A DNA stretch of 64,000 nt from Plectrocnemia conspersa (GCA_009617715.1 VTFK01000145.1:718486-782485); one strand, 5' to 3'. Counted from the stretch's first letter, positions 1 to 11,455 are shown. Notes: generated by a model from the sequence alone, not told the origin. Translations and numbers: made by a program.

Positions 1-227
1 AGTATCGCATCTAAATATTAAGCATATTCAGAGGCGCCCAAAACCAAAGGTCAGATGTAAAAATACGTTTAAAAATGTATTTTAAGGTTCAGTTCACTCT
101 TGTTTTGGAATTATTAAACGCTTGACCCACTATCTCGGATCCATTCCAAAACATTCCAGGTTCTGTATTTATATAACCGAGTATGTATTATACGTGTTTG
201 AGTGCGACCAGAGCCGCGCCTCTGTAT

Positions 228-253
228 GTATATATATATATATATATATATAT
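228..253. repeat. TA dinucleotide microsatellite
   Basis: An uninterrupted run of alternating T and A of about 13 units follows a short GTATG lead. It is a simple-sequence repeat with no coding content. Confidence 0.95.
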
Positions 254-358
254 TTCACACAAATTACACACGGGCGTCATAGTTTACGGGGCACATGTGA
301 TCCCTTTGAATTATGCATTTCATAAGGCTTTCATTTAAAAATGGCCTTACTCCCCCCA

Positions 359-381
359 ACACACACACACACACACACACA
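359..381. repeat. AC dinucleotide microsatellite
   Basis: About 11 perfect AC units follow a run of six C residues. It lies about 100 bases from the TA microsatellite. Confidence 0.95.
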
Positions 382-2339
382 ATATGCTAGCGTGCCAGTC
401 GTTTTGACCCTTTTGTCTTCTGCCACTGTGAATTTTCATTTTACAACCCTTTCTGAACGTACATTACGCACACGGCAGTTGAAAAATATATACGTTATGT
501 ATATATGTGGACATTAAAAAAAATCACGCGACATAGCGTTAGCCAAAGTCGTAAAAAGCGCGGATGAAGGAAAGCATCGGTTCAAAGGTTATTAATTCCG
601 CATAGGTTTAATAAGCCCTTAAATAGCTACGGGTGCAATAAAAACTAATATGGCAATTTATGCAGCAGCTACTATTTTACTGTTTAACTAATATTATTTG
701 TTTGAATACATTATAAATGAGGGATATTTTAAAAGTAAAGATACAAGGTACCGAATTAGGTTACAGTTAAAACAATGTAGTGCTTAGTTTATTTTAAATG
801 ATCGAGGGTCTATAGTTTTTGGTAGTGCGCTCTCAGGTGCTTTATAAGGTTTAAATGTTTCGGCCTATTAGCAACTACAACTCTTGAGCTAAATCTGACT
901 TTCTACTTGAGTTGTCACGAGTAACAGCAGCAGTCAGGTAAACCAGTGCCTCAGCATCACTAATCAATTTATAGAGATGGGTAAAATATATCAAATATAA
1001 GAAAAATGTGAATATTACTCTAATATTTTAATGAAAATTAAGAGAAGACGCACATAAAAGCATTTAGCAAGCAAAATCACTAAATAGTGCAATAACTGTA
1101 TTTGCGAAAAATAATAATGCTAAAAAAATAAAAAAGGCACGTCTTCCTAGTCTCTTGTTTACCAAAAACGTTTTATACGTTTTTTAAAAATTAAAAAATC
1201 AACAAAAACTCAAAATATGAAAACTGATAATCGCCAACCCCTAAGAGTTACAAATAGAGATTTTAATCTAAATATTCGAATACCGAATATATTCGCCCGT
1301 TTTTAAGAAGTTATACTTTGTATTAGTATTTTTTCATATCTATAGTAAAATATCAACTAATAGTCGACAAACAAAATAATGACAAAAAATTACTTTAAAT
1401 TTGCCGAAACTCTTGTTATATCATGAGTCATTATTATGCAGCTGTGGACTTGTTCAATAACTGGTATTGAATTTTTTATCTCTTTTAAATCAATACGAAT
1501 TAGTCTCTATAAAGTAATTTCGAGAGCAGGAATAATTAATATAAGGCAATAGAAATCAAAACTGCGTATTTAAGATTGTGCAAATATATTTAGGACGCTC
1601 TTTAAGTCGAGCAACTTGTACGAAACGTATATTATCGGCCATCAAATGTCGGCTATAAATTTTTTGGTATGATGCATTTCTCTATATTTTTGATTATGAT
1701 CATCTTTCTATACTTCTAGTAGTTTAAAAAGACTTAAGCGGAATACTTAAGACTTTAAAAGTTCACGGTCAACCAAACTTCCTATTAAGGACGTCTAAAA
1801 TAAAATCAATAATAATAACCTTGCTCTCCCGAGATTCTAAAATAAAACTGAGTAGTTAAAAAGTAACTAGCCAAACCTTTTAATATGGCCTAGGTAAGTA
1901 AGTCCCCCAAAAACAGGTCTCTCGGCAAGAATACCTCCAAGATATCCATAGCCCTCGTTAGTCCCACTCTTATCTTTAATTACAGCTGCAACCCTTTTTG
2001 GCATACCATAAAGCGTCCGCCACAATATTTGACTTTGGGCACCACAAAATCAGCTAGATATCCTTCTTCGACTTTTCTACGCACAGAAACCGTGAGCGTT
2101 GGAATTTTAAAAAAGAGCAGGAGTGACATATATGACATTGGAATCAAGATCCCTGTACCTATGTTTATATTATATTAAGCACTAAAATCTAGATTATAAA
2201 ATTCAATAAGGTGGAGTTTTTTTGTTAATCCAAAAATATATTTTTTCAGAAATATGTAGTATACATTTTTACTTTTTTAATATTCCTCCTATATATACCT
2301 GTTTATTTTTTTCGCTGATTTAAAAAATATATTTATAAG
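382..2339. other. AT-rich gene-free stretch
   Basis: No convincing open frame, structured RNA or transposon protein is visible on either strand. The stretch is A/T homopolymers and short words with no strong internal repeat that I could find. Confidence 0.6.
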
Positions 2340-2379
2340 TAAAGTTATAAATTAATAAACTTTATCGGTGATTGACCGT

Positions 2380-2510
2380 ATGCGTAACTTATCGGTCGCG
2401 ATTTAGTATGCTTTCACGTGATTTAAAACGTAGAGTATTAAACGAACAATACGTGACATAAAACGTATATTTTCATCACGCGTGAGTATTAAACAAAAAA
2501 ATATGTATAC
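2380..2510. promoter_or_regulatory. CACGTG/ACGTGA-rich segment with a diverged internal repeat
   Basis: The words CACGTGA, ACGTGACA and CACGCGTGA occur close together. The word GAGTATTAAAC appears twice, about 50 bases apart, each time near an ACGT-containing word, so the segment looks like a short diverged tandem duplication. E-box words can recruit bHLH factors, but a regulatory role is only inferred. Confidence 0.3.
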
Positions 2511-2639
2511 ATTAAAAATGAAATCGCAACGAAAAGCAAAATAATAAAAAAAATCTCCTTTATTAGACACGCCATATTTCATGTTTTATGTATAATTTTA
2601 CGTTCTCAAAAATTATTTTGATGGGACATAAATTCAAGA

Positions 2640-2880
2640 ACGAATTTTGTACCTTTCGCACGCGGCAGCCGAGAAACGTTCTTGTACGAGAACGAACTGA
2701 CGCCATTTTCACTATTCTTCATAAGCGCCAACGATAAGCTTAACTTTTTCGCGGCTAACCCGATATTGGATTTGGTCGATGGGTTAAATTCGAGTTATAC
2801 CTTTAGAAAACACGAAATCATGGATTTTGACGGATATTTTACGGTTGCTGGATCGAATCCTTTCAATTGATACGTAGATT
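2640..2880. other. GC-richer islet holding a doubtful 62-residue open frame
   Basis: A plus-strand frame at 2682-2870 begins with a TTG rather than an ATG and ends at a TGA. Its composition is more balanced than most random frames nearby, but I recognise no domain, signal peptide or splice structure. It is probably a chance frame in a GC-richer islet. Confidence 0.25.
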
Positions 2881-3419
2881 TTTCCACGTACAGTGAAACG
2901 GAGCACTTTGAGCGACTTTAAAAAATGTGTCTTATATGTATGTTAATTTCAGAAAATTATTTAAATCTGTATTTAAGACTCACATAAATATAATTTTAAT
3001 AAACGTTGATTATTATAAAGAACAAAAAAAGTGCATTTTTAAAGTGTGATTCATTAATACACAGAGGGAAGGTAAAATTGAGTGTAGTAAGAGTAATTTA
3101 GGGAGTAAGTCTGTAAAAGAGAAAAGGGAATAGATAAGTTTTTTATATTTAATAAACAATAGTTTTATTACACATCTAAAAAGAAAAGATTCAAGAAGAT
3201 TTAAAATGAATGCAATTTTAAATAGGTTAGTAACACTGACTATTTTAATAAGGTATGTGCGGAACATAATATATTTTTTAAACCCTTGTTAAATTAACGT
3301 TGTTCCTACAGTGTATTTTTATTATAGACTTTGATTTGCCGTTTTATTTAATATTTATATATGTAATAATATCATCAAAGTAATGTCATGCTCAATATAC
3401 GACATAACATGCACCGAAA

Positions 3420-3600
3420 ATATCATCGTTGAAGTAGGGTCACTTATATTGAGCGGCAGATGTCAAAAAACGGATCCAGAACGACCCCGACTCCCGGATG
3501 AATATAAAACGGGTCACATGAGCTTTCATTGAATCTTTTATCGCCCCTTGGCCGTTCAATCTTTGGCCGTTCGATTTTTAATGGCATCCTTTTCCCCTAG
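3420..3600. other. GC-richer non-coding island
   Basis: The sequence is clearly less AT-rich than its surroundings and holds words such as GACCCCGACTCCCGG and a repeated TGGCCGTTC. No open frame is recognisable. Its right edge abuts the candidate exon on the minus strand. Confidence 0.35.
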
Positions 3601-3959
3601 GAGGTGCTAGAGTCCCTCACCTGAGCTCTTCGCATACAAGAAGGCACCATCTGCAATTGCTCTCCCATTACCTGCTTATTTGGTAGAAATGCAATTGCTC
3701 CAAATGCTGCTGCAGCTCCCTCTTTCTGCGACGGAATGTAATTCCAATGTATTTCCTTCTTCTTTTGCTTCTCATACGTCATTCTGATTGGAAAACTTCC
3801 GTCAGGTGCATCGTTGCATTCCGGCTTTATATGGCGTTCATTTTTCACCTGTTTCCAATTCCAGGCGCACCTTGACAATTCGATCTTGTTTTGCAGCTCT
3901 TCAAAAGCTGCAAACGTATGAGGCACTAAAGGATTGTGTTGATGCAGTGCTAAGCACAT
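3597..3959 (-). CDS. Candidate exon or orphan open frame of unknown function (120 codons)
   Basis: A minus-strand frame starts at an ATG and stays open for 120 codons, unusually long for this AT-rich window. The predicted product is hydrophilic with an acidic/basic middle, an EKQKKKE cluster near residues 63-69 and a short poly-alanine run near residue 82. I recognise no domain, signal peptide or membrane segment. On the minus strand CAG|CTTTTG could be an acceptor near the start, and AGCAG|GTAATG and CTCAG|GTGAGG are reasonable donors near the 3' end, so an internal exon is conceivable. A plus-strand frame overlaps part of it, and no neighbouring exon was found. A chance frame in a GC-richer island is at least as likely. 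Confidence 0.25.
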   Translation of the reverse strand: MCLALHQHNPLVPHTFAAFEELQNKIELSRCAWNWKQVKNERHIKPECNDAPDGSFPIRMTYEKQKKKEIHWNYIPSQKEGAAAAFGAIAFLPNKQVMGEQLQMVPSCMRRAQVRDSSTS

Positions 3960-3973
3960 GTGTGCTACGTTAG

Positions 3974-5428
3974 ATTATATATATATATATACATATAGAA
4001 AAGTATACTTGATCAGAATGTGAATTTATTTGATTGTGATTAATGTTTGCTTTTGTAAATATTCAGCAGAATATTACCGTTTTCTTATCTATGGTCGCGT
4101 GTACTTGTAATTTATTACAATTAATTGTTTAATTATTGATATATATATATATATTGATAAAAATATAGAAATTAAAGTATTCAACGTCTCATAAACATAT
4201 TTTATATATTATATTTAAAATTTTTGACTTTGAAATAACATTTAGTGTAATTGGGTGGGGCTCATTTATTTTAGATGTGCACTATATTTTTTTAATATCA
4301 ATGGTATAATTCATATTTGTTTAATGCTGTATAATTATTATCATAAGGGTTAGTTTGTATTAAAAAAAAATTTAATACAAAAGTGTATTAAAAATGATTT
4401 GACCAGTTCATTTTCTTCAATTTTTTACCGTAATCGGTTAATATTTTTTGCGATTTTAATCTATACATTGTCATGATTTAGCGACCCCAGAGAGTCGCTA
4501 TCTTAAATAAAAAAGGTTTAGCCCTTAAATAACTATAATATAAAGTAGTTGAGAAACTCAAATATATATGTTTATAAGACACTTATAAAAGCTTAGTATA
4601 TTTATATACATACATACTTTATTTGGTGTATCTACTTCAAGTTTATACATTTATTTAATTAGAATGTATTTTGGATGTAATCTCTGGGTAATACTCTTAA
4701 TGAGCAAAGCTTTATGGTTTACTTAAGGGTTTTAATAGTGTTTTTATGTTCGAATTACGCAGTACGTAAACGCAACAGCGAATAGTTTTATTATACGCCT
4801 TTGGTAGTGTTTTTACGTCTGATGAAGTGTATCCTATATGTGTTATACATAAGTCTTTGGATGTTTTTTATGTCTTTATATATACATTTGCATGGTAAAG
4901 CAATGAAAAATCGTAACTCATGTCAAATAAAGACCCTTTCATAATGCGAACGCTTAAATTCCGTAAGGGTTTCTATTTAAAAATTAAATACCCTTTTAGA
5001 CCTATACGAGTGTTCTGGGGTTGCTTAACAATGAATTTTAAATGAAAATAACTAAAAAAATGTATAAATGCATATGCAATGGAGTATAAAAAACATGTAA
5101 GTGGGCTTTATAGGCATTAAAAAAGCGTAAACATTTTTTTTATTTATTATGTTAATGAATAATATAACAGGTAAAAATAAAATACTTGTACAATAAGATT
5201 ATATTTTTATTTATAAATTATTATCTTAAAATTTCACTATTTCTTTGAAATATTTTCATTAAGAGAGCCTTTTATATTCAAGTTTTAAAGTTAGGTTCTT
5301 ATTAGCATAATATTTAACAATTGTTTTATTACAAAAAACTTTAATTTTTAAGTGATTAAGTATTCTCACCTAAGTTATTACCTTAATATAAATATGTTAA
5401 TTTACATTTTTTTAAATATATTTAATTT
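3974..5428. other. AT-rich gene-free stretch with TA tracts
   Basis: Short TA microsatellites lie at about 3974-3991 and 4139-4154. The rest is A/T-rich sequence with no supported gene. Confidence 0.6.
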
Positions 5429-5489
5429 ATTAGAAATATTAATTTTTATATTTCTATTATTAGGAATATTTAATTTTTATATTTCTATT
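5429..5489. repeat. Imperfect tandem duplication of a 30-31 bp unit
   Basis: Two adjacent units at 5429-5458 and 5459-5489 both begin ATTAG and end TATTTCTATT. They differ by one substitution and one inserted T, so this is a local, probably slippage-derived duplication. Confidence 0.85.
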
Positions 5490-5584
5490 ATTATTGTATG
5501 TTTATTTTCATACTAGCCTCGACACTGATTAATAATATTTATATACAAAATTGATGTATTCATCCGAGAAAGTTTACTTAAATA

Positions 5585-5635
5585 AAAATGTATTTTTGTT
5601 ACATATTCAATTTGGATGTAACATAAATACATTTT
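5585..5635. repeat. Hairpin with 20-bp arms and one mismatch
   Basis: The arm at 5585-5604 pairs with 5616-5635 at 19 of 20 positions around an 11-base loop. Such perfection is unexpected even in AT-rich DNA. It could be a short foldback element, a recent palindromic insertion or an RNA hairpin. It is shorter than a usual animal pre-miRNA. Confidence 0.8.
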
Positions 5636-5639
5636 ACAC

Positions 5640-6180
5640 ATACAAAAGTAACATGCCAAATCAGTGCCATCCTTGTTTTTTAAGAATTTTTATCTGAGGT
5701 ACAAATTTGGTCAATTTTAATCATAATTTTTCCCGATTTGTGAAATTTAACGAATCATTTACAGCGTTAAAACCGCATTCAACTAATATGATGATGAGAA
5801 TTGCAACAGTTTTATTATTGCTAAATTGTTCATAATTAGGGACTACGTCTTAATCTCGATACAAAGCCACGCCATTGTATTTTTTATGTAAAAATTGTTT
5901 TTGATACTGTATGGCCACTTTAATTACATCCACAAACACATAATGTAACTAAAATCTCAATACGCGATATTAAAATAAAATTTTTAAGTCAGTTTGCAAT
6001 ATTAAAAAAATATTCTCGACAAATCCAATTTTTAACAGGAAATATTTAACACATATCAATGATTTGCGCATTGCCCCTCAATACGTTCAAATTTCGTTGA
6101 GAAACACTAGGCTAGTTAATTATAATTTCTAAATACATTTTACGTGTGAATGAACCAAAAAAAATCCATTACAAATTTAT
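5640..6180. other. AT-rich gene-free stretch
   Basis: Nothing recognisable was seen on either strand. Confidence 0.55.
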
Positions 6181-6450
6181 GAGTGGTATACGCGAGGTTA
6201 AAAGTTGGCAAGCTCCTATTTATAAAAGCTCCGGAATAAGAAATTATTTTAGTAAAAGCTCAAAACTTTTTTTAGGGATTCCTCGCGCGGGATTATTATA
6301 AAGTTTTCCTTGCTCACGCCCTACTGCCCTCTATTAAAAGCGATCTGCGTACAAGGGCGGCTCGTGTATTGGGAAATGAAATAATGAAAATTTGGTCGTC
6401 GGCCACAATGATGTAGCGAAATGTTGCGTGTTCGATTCGGTGGAATAATT
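6181..6450. promoter_or_regulatory. GC-richer island, possible conserved non-coding element
   Basis: This island contains CGCGCGGG, GCCCTACTGCCC and GGTCGTCGGCC words amid AT-rich flanks, plus TATAAAAGCTCC. It has no long frame. Composition alone suggests constrained or once-functional sequence; a regulatory role is inferred. Confidence 0.3.
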
Positions 6451-7200
6451 GTGTGTATTTATTTATATTGAGCAAAACACGTGCACGTTATAACAATTTG
6501 AATACATTACAACGTAATAATCGAGCAATTATGCTCGGTCGTAAAAAAAAATAAAATATTTATTATGGGAGTCATTGTCGTTTTTATATCTCAATCTCGT
6601 GCGTTTTCAAATCGCCTCCCCCCCAAATTAATAAATTAAAGAACGTATTCATTTTGAATATTCAAGTATTATAATATTTTTTTCTTGATTTAAAAAAAAC
6701 TATTTATACTATTCTATTATTATAAAGGCCTTAATTTTCTAATTAAAATTATATTTATTTATCTATATGCAATTATGCAAATATACAATTCTGTTTAATA
6801 AATATCGATAGCTTTACGTTTAATTAGCAAGCTCTGTAACTGTCAACAAACAACTTTTGAATCAGATTAAAATTAGTAGAATTGTGAAAAATAATGTATC
6901 TTTATTCTTCTTGTGCAGCTCGAGCTATTGAAACATGCTCCGAAAATATTGAATCATATTTACTTAACATTTTATTAAATCTATGAAAATAAACGTTAAA
7001 TTAACATTCAATGCATGTATCAGATTAAAAAATATTGTGTCGTTATTTTTTCATTTAAAAGTAGCTCTTTTAAATGTTTTTTTTATAACACGTTATTTTT
7101 ATGTGTAAGAGAGTTTTTGTAAGATAGTATAAATTATTTTAATCGTTTAAGGTTTGAGAACTTCAGGAGACGTATGATGGAATCTAGTTTGCGTTTTATT
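6451..7200. other. AT-rich gene-free stretch
   Basis: The stretch is A/T-rich with homopolymer runs. No gene or repeat was identified. Confidence 0.55.
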
Positions 7201-7239
7201 ACATTATTTACATATGTTTCGGCAGACGATAAATGGCGA

Positions 7240-7620
7240 GATATTTTTTCCGAGCGGTGGTGGAAAAGCTGGCGCAGGGATGATGTCTGTGGGAGATTCT
7301 CAAAAGTCTAATAGATGGCGTGGCAGCGAGTGTACAGCAGAAGTTGAGGAGTTTTATTAGGGATGTGAGCGCCCATGACAGTATGTTGTCCATGGGCGGC
7401 GGGCATCTTCTGGTCATTTCGAGTAGCTGCTTGTGACTGCCTTCTTCTCATCGTAGTCCAAGCTTAAGTATCTAGAGCTGCAAAGCTTGTTGGTCAATCA
7501 TAATCATTCAGACTTAATCGTTTCTTAGAACAGCGAAACAGTTATACGCCTTTAGAAAGTGACATTCGCTTGACGGGCATTGTCAAAGGTCGGTACTAAA
7601 AGTCAGAAATTGTAAAGCCA
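7240..7620. mobile_element. Dispersed repeat, copy A (unclassified transposon-like)
   Basis: Segments of this stretch match 44660-44990 in the same orientation. The shared parts include a GGGAG-(A)TCTCAA word, a GCTGCAA-GCTTG-TG-CCAATCA-type block near 7476-7506, and a CTTCTTAGAACA-TGAAA-TATACGC block near 7520-7550. The copy also has an 8-bp-arm hairpin (7370-7377 with 7391-7398, arms CGCCCATG/CATGGGCG). No transposase or reverse transcriptase motif is visible and the ends are unresolved, so the class is unknown. Confidence 0.55.
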
Positions 7621-7959
7621 TAGATAAATAGGAAGTCTGGTGTATTGATTTAACCTGTCAGAGCAGCTTCTAAAACCGTTTGGAAGTAGCTAACAAATGC
7701 ATTCGCTATCTTCCCGTAACTTTTATAATCAAATTCAATAAAATTTAGTCTATCTAATCTGTGTTTCGTTGTTCACCCGATTTTGACAAGGCTATAAAAA
7801 GTTTAAGAATCGTTCACTGTTCATTTTTAACATTTATAAAGATGTTTACATGTCTTATCTGGTCTTTGCTGTAATATGTATTTTTATTTATTTATTATTG
7901 CCTTCAGAGAGTATTACACTACTTCTCTTCCTATACGCCAAGATGCTACACAATCCAAG

Positions 7960-8036
7960 CACTAGTTAAGACATTGCATTTCCCACCAGATTTGGCTATG
8001 GCAGAAAATAAAAATCTAATAACGTCATAAAGGGTG
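7960..8036. repeat. Diverged 75-bp repeat, copy 1
   Basis: This copy shares a block with 10335-10412 in the same orientation. Both read GCATTTCCCACCAGATTTGG followed by a CTA word, then a GAAAAT-like word, AATCTAATAA and GCATAAAG/GTCATAAAG. Neither copy is coding. The two could be relics of a dispersed repeat or a duplicated regulatory module. Confidence 0.75.
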
Positions 8037-8340
8037 TTTCCTTTCTTCCCAAGGTGCTACCGCAAACGTCCCTCAGCATTCGGTGAAAGCTGCCGTGGAG
8101 CTTTTATGCCGCAAGATGATGAAAAAAAACCGACGGCCAATTTCTTTATTGGCCATGCGTGATTTTTATATAAAACGGATAAACGCTGGGCCCGTCCATT
8201 CAATAAGGCCCATCTTCGGGGCCTAAAGGGTCTGTCAACAATAAAAGGGACACTTCGCTGAGCTCTTTACGAAAGAAGATTATATCCTAGTCGGGATATA
8301 CGAGGTGCAACACGTTTCTTGAATGGGATCTATGTTGTTG
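8037..8340. promoter_or_regulatory. GC-richer island with GGCCAAT inverted repeat
   Basis: The island has an inverted repeat GGCCAAT (8135-8141) with ATTGGCC (8148-8154), an AGCTTTTATGCC word at 8099-8110, and several GGCCC words. No supported open frame crosses it. The homeodomain- and CCAAT-like words suggest a regulatory element, but this is inference. Confidence 0.3.
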
Positions 8341-9334
8341 TTGGTGGCGTAAGGCTAAACAAGTAGAGGGTTTACGTAATATTTTTCATATTTACTGTGA
8401 ATAATGCTTAGAAATCTTATTTACAATAAATGTTACATACAATACTTTAAGGCAAGTTTACTTATGATTTTTTAAATATTAAATTTAAATTTTATACAAT
8501 ATTTATTTTAATATACTATATATTTACTTTTTTTAAATATTTTATTTTATACACATACATTTAAAATAAGATTAAAAACACACCTCCCTGAAACTTTTAT
8601 TTGATTATGATTTGATATTAAGATGTAATATCTACTTAATATTTTTTTTGATGAGGTCTAGTTTCCTAAATCATCAAATCTCTTACAAAAAGTTAAATTA
8701 AATTTATGTGGTTTATTAGGCTTTAAAATTTAATTATTTATGTTGTATGTATTTAAACAAAATACACATTTTAACAAAAACATAATTATATTGTAATTAA
8801 GGAGCGCAGTATCCGAGTTGTGCAGGCTTTCTGGTGATACAAATAATTTAATTAGAAAAAATAATGTATTGAATAGGTATATAAATTCCGATAAATTTGA
8901 TAACCTTAACTAACAATAAAAATATAAATGAAAAATATATAAAAATAAATAAAATTAAATTTAAAAAAAATAAAAATATATTAATAAAAAAATATATTAT
9001 AAACCTTGCTAAAATAAAAATTTTGAACAAAAGTAATACATAAATGTAGGTGCAGTGTATACGTCAAATAAAACAACATAAAATAAACATACTGTCTGAT
9101 AGAATGTAATATATAAGTTATTCCCACGTTTTTAAATTGATTGGTGAATTTTAATACTGTTTTACATAAAATACGACAATATATCTCATTTAATTATTAT
9201 TATTTACGTCAAATTATTTAGTAGAAATTAATTTGATTTATTGGTTAATGATTAATACATAAAAATTAATTTTTAATTGAATACAATAATTTTTATATAT
9301 TATATATAAAAACATTCGAACATACTAAAATTAT
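8341..9334. other. Extremely AT-rich gene-free stretch
   Basis: The stretch includes nearly pure A/T sequence around 8900-9000 and an A/T-only 23-base palindrome at 9290-9312. Open frames here are hydrophobic low-complexity artefacts of the base composition. Confidence 0.6.
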
Positions 9335-9399
9335 TTAGTTTGTCATTATTATAGCAATAAAAAAAAATGATGTGTGGGATAAAAATAAATAAATACACA

Positions 9400-9661
9400 G
9401 AAGGTGTGTACTTATTAAACGCCGCTTTAAACGCTCAACCGCTAGAATAGTGAAGGTTCGTAACGACGAGGCGTTATAGTACTTTTGGAATTCGAAAGCT
9501 TTCTCAACTCTCAACTGTCGCCTTTGTGAATATGTATACCTGTTTAAAGGGTATGAACAAAACCAGAAAGGCCCTGAAATCCCTCGACTGGAATAATGCC
9601 TCCGCTGCTTATCTCTGTACACTTCGCACTGATGGAGGACAGAGAAAACTGCCTGGGGCAA
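9400..9661 (-). CDS. Doubtful open frame in a GC-richer island
   Basis: A minus-strand frame of about 85 non-low-complexity residues runs from near 9661 down to about 9400, then degenerates into hydrophobic low complexity. It starts at TTG rather than ATG. The product is rich in Arg, Tyr and Phe and matches no family I recognise. The segment could be a non-coding island or a repeat relic that is open by chance. Confidence 0.15.
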
Positions 9662-9669
9662 AACTAAGA

Positions 9670-9999
9670 TAACTCAAAGTTTCTAAACAAGGCATGAGTA
9701 TTACATTGCTAACACATCATGCGTATATGTTTTAAACGCGTTACGAAATATACACACAGAAAAATATATACCTACAAAATATATTATACCCGCATATGGA
9801 AATATTTTATCATACCCATGCCATCTTTTTTCACAAAAAATAATTAGCGTTTATTATAGCTTGTTATTTTTCATTTATCCGTTATACTTCGTAAGGCTAA
9901 AAATATATTTGTAATAAATTTTAATATTTGCATATTACTTTTATATTTTTATTATACATATAATCAAAAAAATATAAAACCAATATACATTGCATGTTC
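9670..9999. other. AT-rich gene-free stretch
   Basis: I see nothing recognisable on either strand. Confidence 0.5.
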
Positions 10000-10260
10000 T
10001 GCAAACTTCGTCAAAGTTTAGTCCGTTCATTAACGTCATTTTTTCATCGCTCTCCTTTGATTGGAATTTTTTTTCAACAAAATCCTCTTAAGTAATTCGC
10101 GTTTTTTTAATATTAAGCTGGCATAAAAAGCGTGGCCCTCTTTTACGTCCCACGTAAAATTTGATGTAAGTCTTTTAACGATCCAAAAATATTATTCGTA
10201 CATCGAGGCCCTCCAGGGAGTTTCCTTTTTAGCGCGCTAAGGGATCGATAAAAAAATGAT
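10000..10260. promoter_or_regulatory. GC-richer island, possible regulatory element
   Basis: Contains GGCATAAAAAGCG (10120-10132), whose reverse complement resembles words in other islands, plus an ACGTCCCACGT pair and GGCCCTCCAGGGAG. There is no coding frame. It lies about 75 bp upstream of the second copy of the 75-bp repeat. Confidence 0.3.
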
Positions 10261-10334
10261 TTTTTCACAAAAAAAAACATAATAAAAAATTACAGGAGTC
10301 TTTCGCATACAAATTCAACATAAGACATAAATTT

Positions 10335-10412
10335 GAACACTTGTTAAAGAACCGCATTTCCCACCAGATTTGGCTACGAGGAAATGAAAATCTAATAAAG
10401 GCATAAAGAGTA
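10335..10412. repeat. Diverged 75-bp repeat, copy 2
   Basis: Second member of the pair with 7960-8036. From GCATTTCCC at 10354 the match runs 20 identical bases and continues with small gaps to the ATAAAG word near 10407. The shared CACT-GTTAA word shows the match extends about 20 bases to the left. Confidence 0.75.
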
Positions 10413-10850
10413 TCTTAAATTATAATATATTTAATTATTAAAACATAATATGTAAAAGTCATCATCAAAATAGCGTTTGATTTTACTTGCATATATAATT
10501 TGTAAACGTGTGATTTTCCTAATCGATAGCCCTTAGAAATTAACACATATAATTCTGTAAGAATTTTTTACTTAAAACGAAAAGTCAAAATAAAATAAAA
10601 ATATACATATAATATCTCGCAAACAACCCACAGTTTTTCAAAATATCAATATTATGACCTTCAGATAAGGAGGTTTATTTTGTTAGGATGAAGTTTTTTA
10701 TTTTTGTAATTATTTAAATTGTTATTAAGCAATTTAATTTTTTTCCGTGGGTGCGTCCGTAGTCTCAAGGCGTTATCAGTGCGGGTTGACAAAAAAAATA
10801 TAGCATTTCGATAAATTATTGTCATATTACCCATTCCATCTTTGCTTAGT
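10413..10850. other. AT-rich gene-free stretch
   Basis: No features are visible. Its right part may be the degraded 3' extension of the neighbouring minus-strand hAT relic. Confidence 0.45.
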
Positions 10851-10854
10851 AAAA

Positions 10855-11455
10855 TATTTAGAAAAAATGGTCTAGCATCGCCTTCAGTGTGTTTAATCTA
10901 GTTCAATTTTTGTGCAACTTCAAAATATACTTTTATAAAATGTTATATCATACGGGAAAAATTTTTTTAAAATCTTCACAATTTTTCTAATGTCGTTTAT
11001 CGTTTCATGGATATTTGCGCAAGTTTTACGTTTATGATTTCATCGAAATCATCTGCATCTTCATCATATTCCTCCATTTATTAACTATTTATTTAAGATA
11101 TAGCACTTTTAACACTTTAAAAAAGTCCGTGGTAACAGCATAGTTGCTGATCGGAAACAGTTTATCAAATTTTATCATCACAGCAGTACCATTAATAATG
11201 AAAGCCATTACATCATCTTTTACATTGATTTCAAATGAAGATAATTTTTCACTCACTAACTTCAAAATATATTCTGCATTGCAACTTTTTTGTATCCGTA
11301 TCATTCCAAGACTTTTCGTCTTCTTGAAATAATAAATTTGCACATACATGTATCTTCTATTGTTTGTACCTGTACATACATTAAACTTTATATTTTGATA
11401 TGAGAATTCTCGATTTGGCAATTTTCTTGAGAAATTCTCGAAAACATTCACTAAA
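10855..11455 (-). pseudogene. hAT-superfamily transposase fragment (decayed)
   Basis: The minus-strand frame 11451-11089 shows the family layout around the second catalytic block: an I(R/K)(I/K)-x-SC-x-AE-x5-LV-x2-KL helix, then DVMAFIINGTAVMIKF where hAT transposases have a TTDGASVM-like motif, then a decayed stretch ending VLKVLYLK, where relatives read roughly AHxxQLAVxDVLYK. After a frameshift the minus strand continues with an acidic EDADDFDEI segment, INDIRKIVKILKK and NTLKAMLDHFF, matching the RK(I/V)VxIFRxSP and TRWNS-LxxML-RF region downstream in hAT proteins. Stops and shifts make it non-functional. The N-terminal BED zinc finger and C-terminal dimerisation domain were not found, nor were terminal inverted repeats. 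The aspartate of the TTDGASVM-like motif is replaced by asparagine. Confidence 0.8.

Noticed and set aside
6390..6450. GTTCGATTC word as a tRNA B-box
   Set aside because: There is no A-box at proper distance and no cloverleaf pairing around it.
8848..9030. Short minus-strand frame rich in Phe and Ile as a membrane protein
   Set aside because: The sequence is almost pure A/T, so a hydrophobic frame arises from composition alone.
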